A program made the position numbers and the translations under genes. This document shows positions 1-10,590 of a stretch of DNA of 44,454 nt, piece after piece. Location: the NCBI GenBank assembly GCA_027946555.1, contig JAPEVC010000274.1, forward strand, positions 1 to 44,454, read 5' to 3'. The notes beneath the pieces are model-generated. The model saw only the letters and a list, made by a program, of their open reading frames with translations, ran no database searches and had not been told where the DNA came from. Every line of letters begins with the position of its first letter. The first letter of the stretch is position 1. The DNA comes from Gnomoniopsis sp. IMI 355080 (Eukaryota; Ascomycota; Sordariomycetes; Diaporthales; Gnomoniaceae).

Positions 1-2902
1 GAGGTGGCGGCGGAGGTGGCGGCGGCGGCACGGGCGGTTGCATCACACGGAATGATTCCCGCAAGGAATGTAGTAGTAGACTTCTAGCAACGGCCTCGAA
101 ATGCGTTGCTTTTAAGGTGACCTTCCACGGCTCCAGCGAGTCGAGCTCTTGCCGCCCGTGTAGACGCGATTCAGCGTCTGCCTGTGCCAAAGCTAGTGCA
201 GTGCTGAAGGCTTTTTGTATTTGTCTGCAATTCCATTGTTCAACAGCATAGCCTCGTTGTTGCGCATACAATGCGCTTGCAAACGAAATGATATCTTTCT
301 CGGTTACTAGACAGGCTGGTCGAGAGTTCGTCTGATGCTGCTTCGAGAACACATCTTTGATCCACCTCATATTCAGTTCGAAAACTTTGATAAACCCGGT
401 CCTATCGAGTTTTTGATACTCAAAAGCAGCATTGATTCGTGACATTGCTTCTAAATATTCCCGTGGTTCAGGATCCCGATATGCCGGGAGCGGCCTGCGA
501 TTCGCGACCAGAAACGTAACGCCTCGGAAAGAATCCAGCATTCTTATCATAATTCTGAGGAAAAGGGCTGCCAGAAGTGTTAGAGCTATTTCGAGATTTG
601 TATGTATGGTATAGAGCTTGGCAATACATACTCTCCTGATCATCGCGCCCCTGCAGAAACTTATGCGCTTGATCGACCATGACGATGCTGTTCCAGCGCT
701 TGGCCAGACAAAAGAACTGCTCGACTTTTTTCTCATAGCAATCCGTGTCCATGGGCAGGATCAAATCTAGACGTGAACTGATTCTTAGCCCTGAATACAG
801 TCACGGCGATACTCTGAATTGCGCTGCTGAGTGTTTAATTGCATCAAATTGGGTCTTACCGGTAGGCAGCGTAAGCACAGGAACACGGGCCATTCTCGCG
901 ATGCAGCCTAAGAGCCCGCGAGTGTCAGCATACTAATACTTCAACGGAAATCGCAAGATTGCAAGAGGTCAATTTGGGCGAAAGAGGAATTGTACATGGA
1001 AGTCCTTTCCCCGAATCAAGTACATGAGAGTGTTACAATCTGGAAATCATTGTTCCTAGAAAGATGTACGGGAATTGTGTTCGAAAAAATTGAACAAGTC
1101 TTGGATTTTGAGCATATATAGCAAATTTCGTAACTTAGAAGAAGAACGTAGATGCTTACCGATGGTGCTCTTCTTGCCCAAACTAGGCATGCCATGTAAG
1201 AGGAACACTAGTCCTCTACCTGCGTCGAGACCCATCCGCTTATTAGCAAATCTTGCATGCTATCTTGAGTATAGGCATGGAAACGAGTCTGTGTGTGTGA
1301 GTCCCTACTTCCTAGGTAGATATGCACGAACCTTGGGATTTGACATTGCCATATTTGTCATTCGTTATATTGATTGAACTGTAGTGCTTCAAATGAGGAA
1401 TACAAAGATTTGTCAAAATTTCCTTGACATGAGGAGGAACCACGAGTTCACTGAAGTCGAGGCTTGGTTGTATGTCCTGTACCGGGATAATATGAGAAAT
1501 GTCTAGCTGGGCTTTAAAACTTTCAGTAATTATTCTAAAGTTCGAAATGCTGAGACGACTCACCCCACTCGAAAAGGTCAGGGATGAATCCAAAGACACG
1601 ATGGTTCATAATGGTCAGTTCTGCCTCTGTCAAAGACTTAATGCCACTCATGTATTGGGCATCAAGAACCTTGATAGTGTTAGAATTTCGAGGTTCAGAT
1701 TCGGAAGACGTCACTTGTTCCCAGATGAAGTCCCGATGTCTGATTGCGTCCACATAAGAGTCGTCGTAGATGAGGTCGCCCATTGAAGGAAAGGTCTCCT
1801 CTGATTCTTCGCATTCGTCAAAGCCTAGGGCGAACAGATGAGCGTCTTTAAGGTCAACCTCCAGACTGGGCCTCCAACCCATTTTAGTTTCTGAATCGTT
1901 GTACTCATCATGCTTTTCTGAGTGCCTGAATGCTTCTTGAAAATCGATGATGACGGTGCCGTTGACGTCCTTGTTCGAATCGAGTGTGCGACCTACGTAG
2001 TGCATGTGCTCGGAAATCCCGGCAACCTTGACGAATGTCGCTCCTCTACTTGAAAGATTCGATAACAAATCTTTCTGATGCATTTCAGCGAGCCTCAAAG
2101 GAAGAATTTCCAGAGAAAGCAGGGCTTTAGTTAGGATCCATGGCTGCATAAAGATTTTGCGCAGCACGGGGCCAAGTCGTTCGCCATCAAAGTCGATGTA
2201 AATGCAATGAATGATGAAAGCGCCATCCTCAACGACCACCTTTTGATTCTTATATTCAATTCTTCTCTCACTTTCAACTTTGATGATTCGATATGCTTGG
2301 CGGTAGTCTCGGCTGATTACCACATCACCGGGCTGATACAGAAGGTAGAGGTCGCTGAATCTGATGCTGCTACACTCGCAGCTCTGAACAAATGCCACCC
2401 TTGCTGATAAGTCGTCCATGAAAGACATAAGAGACCTGAGTTGATCGACCTCAGTCTGTTTGTCGCTGGAGTGGTTCCCTGAAGAAGGCTGAGATGTTTG
2501 GATTACTGCCGGTTCTGCATGGAGGCTGTTCTCCATACTGTCTTGTGCCTCGGTCACCCTTTCTCGTATCAAGCGCTCGTGATGGAGCAAGACCTTGTAC
2601 GGTCGAAATATCACCACAGGCTTTCCCTCATGAAACCTCGCGCCGCAGACGTTTCGCAGAATTCGAAGAACAGGCTGTGCGTTGATCCTGATGCGCTCGG
2701 GTAAATTGCCCCGAGAAGTTGTATCTCCAGCTGCGTACAGAGCATCAATTGGATATTGATGGTCCTCATTGCTGAGTGCATTGAATGCCTCCCAGTCCTG
2801 GATATTGAGGGCAGAGCCGTTGTCGTTGCACAAAGATGGCTGTCTTCCTAGGGCACTTTCGTCCATCGTATCTCGAGCAACTTCAGGGGCTTGCTCAGCC
2901 AT
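1..2902 (-). CDS. DUF7025-AAA ATPase-like protein with altered Walker motifs (3' end beyond the window)
   Basis: Exons, on the minus strand: 2902-1564, 1511-about 1345, about 1259-1160, 907-860, 766-632 and 567 to the left edge. The second/third exon junction is unresolved, because no strong donor fits the frame; 1345/1259 and 1328/1251 both keep frame. The N-terminal half shows the DUF7025 pattern of fungal AAA proteins: ERIRINAQPVLRIL, then FRPYKVLLHHE, then a segment around FIIHCYIDFDG-type residues, and HMHYVGRTLD. An AAA module follows with HGMPSLGKKST where GPPGVGKT is usual, and IVMVDQAHKFL where LLLDEADVFL is usual. The sensor and SRI segment remain (FLVANRR, EAMSRIN). The visible C-terminus ends in a proline run. 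DUF7025 proteins are common, poorly characterised fungal AAA ATPases. The frame is open throughout, so this looks like a diverged gene, not a relic. Its start lies 825 bp from that of the divergent DUF7708 gene. Confidence 0.82.
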
Positions 2903-3727
2903 CGCGATTGTATTGCAAGTCTCAATCGATGATCGGCAGAATCCGTTATTTTTTCAAAGATTCGCAGTCCCAGATGATATGTTCAAGGTTGGAAGGCTCC
3001 CACTTGAATCGTTTAGGTTGACCAGGCATCTACTCGTTTACCTAGGTAGGTAGGTAGATTCCTAGGTACCTAGCAGGTGACTTGAGGGGTAAGGGAAAAT
3101 CCTATATAGTCCGGACGAGGGCTCAATGAGAGGCATGGAAATTTGATTACACGAGCAAAATTCTGGATGTGAATGGAACAGGTTGGTTGAGGCCGTTGTG
3201 GGAGAGATTTCAGGTTCAGACTGTGTTGGGCAGTAAGCTGGCTGAATTCTTCATGACTGCTGCAGTGTCTTTAAGATCAATATGCGCGGCAATTGAAGCA
3301 AGAACAAATTGAGGGGTTTTCCGGGGTTCCGAGGTTCCATCTCACCGTGAACGGATGTGGCTGGAATTGATTGGCATTGGGCGATGGGAACCTGCAGTCA
3401 TCCGGAGGAGCAATGCAGTACGAGAATCTGTCCAATGCAATTGGGGCGGCTCGTAGTTATGGAGGGGGAGTGGCAAGATCTTTGCGCCGTTGCGTTGTCA
3501 GTTGTTCTATCAATCTCACATCAGACATGCTAGCCACAGTATTGTGTGGCCTCCACGTCGACGATGGTTGCTGAGATCGTTTGTGCCAGCGTCACCTACT
3601 CACGCGGGTTGTCTCATTCTTGAACGACTCCGTTGCGTCGACGATTCCCAGGTGCTAACTACCAGCAACCCACGTAGGTGTGGAAGAATACCCCGAACTC
3701 ATGAATTGACCCTCCTCAAGTCGAACC
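2903..3727. promoter_or_regulatory. Divergent intergenic region between the AAA and DUF7708 genes
   Basis: This 825-bp gap separates two divergent start codons, so it must carry both promoters unless distal elements exist. It holds a cluster of the CCTAGGTA palindrome at 3039-3073. I see no reading frame with recognisable coding content and no clear TATA box. Confidence 0.5.
3039..3073. repeat. CCTAGGTA palindromic repeat cluster
   Basis: Overlapping copies of TACCTAGGTA with GGTA/GGTAG extensions are visible. The same motif recurs in other intergenic gaps of this window. Confidence 0.85.
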
Positions 3728-6467
3728 ATGTTCTCTGCGTCAGGCTTGTATCTGGAGTCAGATCAACATACAGCAAATCAACCTTTGTCAGAGGCGACCG
3801 CCCCGGCAAGCCAGCCTGATGCGGTGAAATTCCTCGATAACAACCTCACTGGCTTACATAATGCTCTCAAGCATCCTATGTCCCAGTACAACCCCCTTTT
3901 GCGAAGATATGTAGGGGTCTCAGAGATTGTCAGAGAACAAGATCTCGATGCAATAGCATCTAGTTCAACGCAGCCGAACATGCTTGCGGGCAACAACGGA
4001 GCTCTCACTCTCATAGCGCAGCCCATGGAATTCTGGGACAGCATTTTCCGGAAATCAGTTGATCGATTCCAAGCTCTTTGGCTTGATGCACCAAAGAACC
4101 GTGAGAAGTCGGGATGGAATTATAGCGTGCGTGATAAGTCAACATGGGAGGACGTATATTCCCAGCTTCAAAAGGCCAGAGAATACTACGATGGAGACAC
4201 CAAGGGTCTTTGGGGGCGGTATGCAAAGGGATACACCAAAAAAAGGCGCTGGGTTGTCGACCATTCCGGTCCAGTTGCGCGACAGGCTGTGAAGTTTGTC
4301 CCTACGATGGATTATGCAACTCCAGTCATTGCAGCAGTCCAGGTCCTCGTCGATGTGAGTGGACTCGATAGCCTGGTCAAGCATTTCACTGTTCAGAGCA
4401 GCTGCGTCGAGAGGCGACAACTTTGCCTTAAAAGGCAGCTGAAGTCCCTGAGGGTCCTCTCCCGATCCGGTTTCCACCTCCACACAAATTGCATGCCTTG
4501 TCCATGAGCGGCCGGAATAGCTGACCCAGAGTTCCAGGCGTTCGAAACAACGTCCCGTGTACGAGAAACCATGACTAAGGGTCTTGAGAAAGATGATTTG
4601 GAGGGAAAGTTTGCCAACATTGAGCGATTTCTCGCAACCTTTCCCAAAGATGCCGCTGTTGAGGAGGCATCAGTGGAATTAATTGCGGCCACCTTGAAAA
4701 CGATCGAAGATGCGATTGGCTTCTTCTTGGAGAGTAATGGTAAGGCTATGCATGGACTTGGAATGATGATTATTTCAGAGTGGTTCTATTTCACTAACAT
4801 TCGATTCATTTGTCAGTGAAAAAGGCCCTCTCTGCTACATTGCGTGGGAAAGACTATCAAAAAAAGCCACTTGCAAGTCTCGAACAGATCCGCGTTTGTA
4901 CTGACCAACTGCTCCAAGCCGCTCAGAGATCACATATCACAGATACCCAGCAGAAACTTGACATGGTATTGAACGGTAAGTAAACTTAATATCTTGAATG
5001 GTTCAATTGGCAGAGCCTGACATATATCATTCAATCACAGGCACAGCAGTATCATTTATCGAGCAAAGGGAGACCGGGACGAATGTTAGAGACATGACCA
5101 AGAAAGTCACTTCTGTTTTGGAGAAGCTTGATAAGAAAGAAGCCAGTGATGCATTTCTTCGAAACACACTTTTGGACCTATTGATTGAGGCACAAAAGGA
5201 AAAGGACAGGAATTTGGAGGAGAAACAAAGACTCAAAGGTATGTGCCAGCAACGATAGATCTGTTCATCTTCCTATGAGCTACTTCATTCAGCGCAACTG
5301 ATCTGTTTCATAGACATGGAAAACAACATTCTCAGGCTAATGGAGCACGTCGAAGAGCTTCGAGAGCAAGCAAAAACCCCTAGCCCAAGGCTATTGCCAC
5401 AGCCTCCAGTCTCCCATACCTTTTCACCAGCATTTCCACCCTCATCTCTACATGTTCCTGGCTACATGCCACTGCAGTTACTTTATTATATGGGCCCAAG
5501 CATGACTGATTCACCAATCGATCCCTCGGTGTGGGGTTGTGCGTCATCCGGGCAAGCTCAACACCAACAATTATCGTCTTCAACACAATCGCACCCCAAA
5601 ACTCTCTACATCACTCAGATCAGATCATTAATGCTTGAATTTGATACTGTCGATAGCCTGGATACTTGTGCAATCCTCGAAGACGAGCACCGGTCAATTT
5701 CAGTCAGAGAAAGGCGTAAAGCAGATTTGATAGCCTCTACATCGCAATTCCGGGACTGGATGGTGAAGAACGAGTCTAGCGAACTACTTGTGCATGGCGA
5801 TTTCCGCGGGCCACGATCGGCTACTGCACAAGTATCAGCCCTTTCGGTATTTTGTGCCACCCTCACGCAGACTCTTCGTGGCCAAAGTCAGCAACACATT
5901 GTCCTGGTCTTCTACTGTGGGAATCACGTGGAGCGGGACGATCAACACCGAGGTGCCAAAGGCATGATGCGCAGCTTCGTCGCGCAACTTGTGCGGTCGT
6001 CAATATTTGATGCCGTTACGAGAGAGAGTTTCGAATCTCTGCTCGATCATCATACAGACCTGGAAGCGGTGGTTAAAAGCGGCAGACTGGCGCATGTCTG
6101 TCAGCTTTTCCAAAGTCTCGTCAGACTCCTCCCAGAGCAAGCTACATTAATATGCTTGTTAGATGGCATATCTCATTATGAGACAGACGAGTTCGAAGAA
6201 GAACTCTTGAGCGCCCTTGATCTCCTTTTGAGCCTGGTCCGGAACGACAACATAGCCATTTGCTTTAAAGTTCTAGCAACCAGTCCCACAACAACGGACC
6301 TGGTTCAGCAAAAATTCAAGAACGACGATAAGTCTTTTATCTCGCTGACTGAAATTCGTGATCTTGGACAAGGACTTGGTTTAAGTCAACTGGAAGATGA
6401 TTCTGATGTCGCTATTGATTCTTCTGATTCGAATCTGTCGGAGGGTTCAAACGATGAAGTGTCGTAG
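3728..6467 (+). CDS. DUF7708-domain STAND-like protein with degenerate NTPase
   Basis: Five exons: 3728-4354, 4538-4739, 4817-4975, 5041-5238 and 5314-6467. They give 779 codons plus stop in one frame. Residues of about 130-290 match the DUF7708 N-terminal domain of fungal NACHT/STAND-type proteins: a TWEDVYSQLQKAREYY segment, then a VVDHSG/VKFVPTMDYATPV segment, then IERFLATFPKDAAVEEASV. A helical, partly coiled middle (about 300-420, KKVTSVLEKLDKKEA and EAQKEKDRNLEEKQRL) and a Pro/Ser linker follow. Residues of about 540-700 resemble a P-loop domain (FRDWMVKNESSELLVHGDF, IVLVFYCGNH, LICLLDGIS) but have no GxxxxGK[ST] motif. The acidic tail holds no ankyrin, WD40 or TPR repeats. Related fungal proteins, as I recall them, also lack the P-loop, so this may be a family trait. 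A role in non-self recognition is only an inference. It is divergent from the AAA gene. Confidence 0.82.
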
Positions 6468-6747
6468 ACCTTGGCTTGACTTGCACTTGGCGAAGAACAA
6501 AAAAAGGGGGCCCTCCGTGTTCAGAAAGACGGAAAAGGCAAAACTATCATGATAAATATCTAGATACTGACCTCAGCCAGCTGCATTGCTTACAGCTTGA
6601 GGTTAAAATGGAGAGGTGCCCGTCTTTGAATCACCATGCACTTGACTCGCCGATTCGGATTTCTTTTCATCCTGATCATACCAAGCTGAAGTCTTGGGTC
6701 ATATACGTGAAATCTGCAATAGTATCATTGTGACCTTGCACTATATT

Positions 6748-9700
6748 CTATACCTCAGTAAACTCGTCTATGATGCTCATTGGCTTCACGAACTCTCCCA
6801 ATGGCTGGTACTTGAGATGGTGTATACCAAAGCCTTCTGGGCCGCCAATCTCAACACCTCTTTTGGAGCCCGTCCACCGGTCACTCGCCGAGATGCCCAA
6901 AACAATGACGAGAAGGCCATACCGATACTCAGGAGTCCCGATAGCCTCGCCATTCTGCGCATCAATCACAGCGATCAAATCCGGCACGATGCAAAGGACA
7001 TCTTCCTGTCGTTCCACAACCTCCTCCTCCTCTCCCTCATCTGGTGTGATATGCGGAGTCCTGATTGCTGCAATGTTCTCGTTTTTGAAAGGGATCTTGA
7101 TCAAGCCGGTGAATTCACCCTGCGTGTCCGAGCCTGGTAGACCACCACCTTCACCGTTCTGTTCCCTGGCCACATCCATGCCCTCGATGAACACCTCTCC
7201 ATAGATGTGTCCCATCCTCAGGGTCCGGGTGACGCGGACGATTTTGCCTTTCCACAACACCTTCGCTGCCTGGGAACCTCCGACTTCTTTGACGATTTCC
7301 TCGGCAACTTGATCGACTTTATTCTCCCGTCTTGCCCTCTCCACAGCTCTCCCGATTCGCCACGACTCCGAAATCGTGTGCTCAACCACCCACCTCCTCG
7401 TCTCGGCGCCGGAGACAGGCCCCTCTGCACATCCGGTATGCGAGCCCATCTGGCTGAGCGCAGCCCGCAGTGCCCGTTCTACCTGCAGATCGGACGTCGC
7501 CTTCGTCATTATGATCACGTTGCCATTACCGTCGCACATGGAAAGCGGGCAGAAAATAGGCTGTCTTTCGTTGAACACGACTGGCGTGGTTTGCCTAGAA
7601 AGCTTATTAGCATATCCCACAGACCATCGCAAGGGTTCCCTCCAGTCTCGAGCAGGACAGCCTTCAAGCTAAACATACCATTTCGTTGGATACGCACGCC
7701 CCATCCAGTCACCATCCACGACGGGCACATCCATATTCGACGAAGCGCCGAGAATCATGCCTTGCAGGCCGTTGCCGCCGCCTATCTCCAACGCAATCAT
7801 ATGCGTGGCCTGCCGATCATGAGTGAGGATCTTGGCAAGCTCTTCCTGTGCTTGCATCATCTCGTCACCTTGCAGCTTCTCGATTCCTACCGTTGGTGAG
7901 CCCATACCGCCACCACAGCCTACGCGGTCGTCGTCTTGAAGGTCATCGGGAGAGATAACACGGACAATTCCACCAGCTCGAAGGATGCTTCGAAGGCGAA
8001 CCATGTGGCTGTAAGGACTGCCACCGCCTCCTGTGCCGAGGATGTAGCAACCCGTGGTAATGAATGCGACATCAGTCTCCGAAATGTACCAAACGCGGTT
8101 CTTCACGACAGGACGGTATGTGTCTAGGTCGACCTGGGCTAGATCAGTAGAGCCTTGCTGCTTCGGTTTGTCCAAGTCGTTCGTAGTGTCGCTGACAGTA
8201 GCTGCTTTTTCGTACTGATCCATGTCGTTGGTCTCGGCGTCATCTGCCTCTAGACCGGGCATGATGGCAACATCGGTGCGACTGAAGTCGAAGTCGCCAG
8301 CAGCGCGCACAATAAACCTGGATTTGTTGGCAATGTACTGCAACGGAAGCGTTTCCATCTCCACAATTTTAACAGACTGCTTGGACGCTCCAGCTGCGAC
8401 TGTCTTTTCGACCGCCTCTGCCGCAATCTCCTCTAGTAGCTTCGTCGTGGACTTGTTCTCAGTTGATTTGACCGTGTCGATCACTGCACTGATTCCAGCC
8501 ATGGCTGCTCCAATGGCATTTGCGACCCCTGACCAGCGAGGCTTGAGCACCTTGCTGGCGCCTTTCAGTTCGTCAGGAGCAATGACAGCACCACCACCAA
8601 CTAGCAGGACAGGGAGGTCTTCTGGTGATGTTTTCATCATGTCGATGACCTTTTCCAGTTTCTGCTTGATGACAGCTTGTACTTCTGCGAGCTCATCATT
8701 ATTCAACTTCCCTCTGATCAACTCTGGCGATCCGATGTCGACATCACTGTGGTACGCGACTGTGGCATCAGTCGTGGTAAGAACATCGCCACCAAAGACG
8801 ATCGCCTTCTCCGTGATCTTGTATCCCACGCTGTCGGGTCCGACTGTAGTCTTCCCAAGTCCTGTTCCTCTGCGAACGATCGATCCACCACCAAGACCAA
8901 TGCTTTTAACATCCGGACAAGAAAAATTCATCCGAACTCCAGCCAAATCACTGTACGCAGCCTGCTGGCGCGGGAATCCATTCGCGAGCAATAAGCCGAC
9001 GTCGGTCGTAGTACCTCCAACGTCAACAACCATGAGGGCCTTGCCTTCTGTCTCCTCGCCGCTCGTCAAGAAAGCTGCGCCCCGCATACTGTTTGTCGGA
9101 CCGCTCGAGAATGTGCGTATAGGCAACCTTGAAGCGGCCTCGCCCGAAAGAATAGTGCCGTCATTCTGTGTGATGAAAACAGGACAATCCAGGCCCAGCT
9201 TCTTGACAGGATCCTGAAAACTGCGGATTGTCTTTCTGGCAAAGGGCAAGATTGCTGCATTCAGTATCGCCGCGTTCTCCCTCTCCAGAAAGCCCAAATT
9301 CGCTACCTCTTTGGACAGGACTACGTCGACGTCTCCACCGAGCTGCTCCTGAATGATCTCGGCTGCTCGTTCCTCTTGGAGATAGACTGTATCAATAGGG
9401 CTAAAGACCCCGTTCACCACAATGCTTCGAATGCCTTTCTCTTGTATCTGGCGACATTGTTCTCTAACCGCCTCCTCATCCAGCTCGGCAATCAAGATGC
9501 CATCCACCTCCAAACCGCCCTTGACACTGCCCCAGTGCCCAAGCACCAGATCCTTCATATCGGCTGGCCAGTCCACACACGGGGGTGCATGCTTTCCAAA
9601 AGGACCCGCCAGCCTCACGACCGCGACTTTACACAGCCGTCTGGCATCACGCTCGACGACCGCATTAACAAAGTGCGTCGTGCCTATGGTCACAGACGCC

Positions 9701-9909
9701 ACGTCTTTTGGGTCGATTGCAGGCGTGGTGGAGGTGAACATGTGTGTTATGGCCGCATTGATTCCATCGCTGGGATTGGTAGTAGTTGGGGACTTGTGGT
9801 AGGCAACGATTCCCTTATTGGTTGTTGAAGTGAGGGATGGATCAATAATTACGCCGTCTGTGTTGGTGCCGCCCACATCAACACCGATGCGGAGGCGCTT
9901 GCTACTCAT
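6748..9909 (-). CDS. Hydantoinase A / DUF917 fusion protein
   Basis: Two exons, 9909-7679 and 7594-6748, joined across an 84-nt GT-AG intron, give 1025 residues. I start at 9909 because the ribonucleotide-binding motif GVDVGGTNTDGV follows within ten residues; an in-frame ATG at 9984 would add 25 uncharacteristic residues. The N-terminal part (about 1-530) is HyuA-type hydantoinase/oxoprolinase: the first phosphate loop, TIGTTHFVNA, a second loop VVDVGGTTTDVG near residue 292, and GLGGGSIV. Residues from about 604 to the end are DUF917: TGCYILGTGGGGSP, VGCGGGMGSPTVG, IALEIGGGNG and VVDGDWMGRAYP. HyuA proteins open cyclic imides or lactams such as hydantoins with ATP. Pfam has, as I recall, renamed DUF917 after an S-methyl-thiohydantoin desulfurase. 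It is divergent from an NCS1 permease, which suggests uptake and breakdown of one heterocycle. The exact substrate cannot be read from sequence. Confidence 0.93.
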
Positions 9910-10590
9910 GGTGGCCGTTGTGATTGAAGTATTACAGAGTGCGGATGAGTCTGTTTTCAACAGATGAGAGAACTTAGCTTCCACAAAAGGTGAGGATACA
10001 CTGCTTCAGAGGACCTAGACACCACGATAAGCAGTTGAGCCGAGTACAGGGCAATAGGGACCCAAAACAGCCATCTACTAGAAATCCAATGATTTGATCA
10101 GTGACCTTGTCTAGGACCTGGTGGAATACCCATGGACTAACGTAGCAAAAAGCAACCAAGAAGGCCTCTTCACAATCTGTTGTTGTGCAGGTGTGACGGG
10201 CCCGGAATCGGCCGGCTCAATCTCGAATCTTGATAACGGTATAGCCGGCGATATATGTGAGCGGAGAGCGGAATCCCACCGGCCCGACGTATGTCGAGAA
10301 ACATATGCTTTATACAAACGAAAATGTTATCGTCCCACAAGATATGGTTCAGCCCAAGAGCTTCTTATCCGCCCTGTTGGATGGTTGTCTGAGGTGCGGG
10401 GCGCATTTGCATTCCTATCTGGACTCCCTGGACTTGGAGGCTTGATAGCGATGGAACATCCCTGCCGGGAGTGATATGGAATGACTATGCTTGAGAACCC
10501 GCTCTAGTATAATCACTGGTTCTTCTCAGTGAAAACACACTCGCTCAGTCTTCCAACAGCTTAAAACGATATTTTTCTACATCATCCTCG
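9910..10590. promoter_or_regulatory. Bidirectional promoter of the hydantoinase and NCS1 genes, with GATA motifs
   Basis: The 681-bp gap separates the two divergent start codons. HGATAR motifs (AreA/NIT2-type nitrogen regulators) occur at 10025-10030 (CGATAA), 10231-10236 (TGATAA), 10327-10332 (CGATAA on minus), 10415-10420 (AGATAG on minus) and 10443-10448 (TGATAG). About two are expected by chance in this length, so the enrichment is modest. Several CGG/CCG elements lie near 10200-10290. Confidence 0.5.

Noticed and set aside
1..2902. AAA gene as a pseudogene
   Set aside because: Despite altered Walker motifs, all exons are open and most junctions have good splice sites with matching phase; only one junction is weak.
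4355..4507. Continuation of the first DUF7708 exon to its in-frame stop
   Set aside because: A GTGAGT donor at 4355 and an acceptor at 4537 restore the conserved continuation AFETTSRVRET; reading on gives unrelated sequence and a stop.
8222..9217. 331-codon plus-strand open frame
   Set aside because: It is antisense to the conserved hydantoinase core, has no motif of its own, and arises from the codon bias of the true gene.
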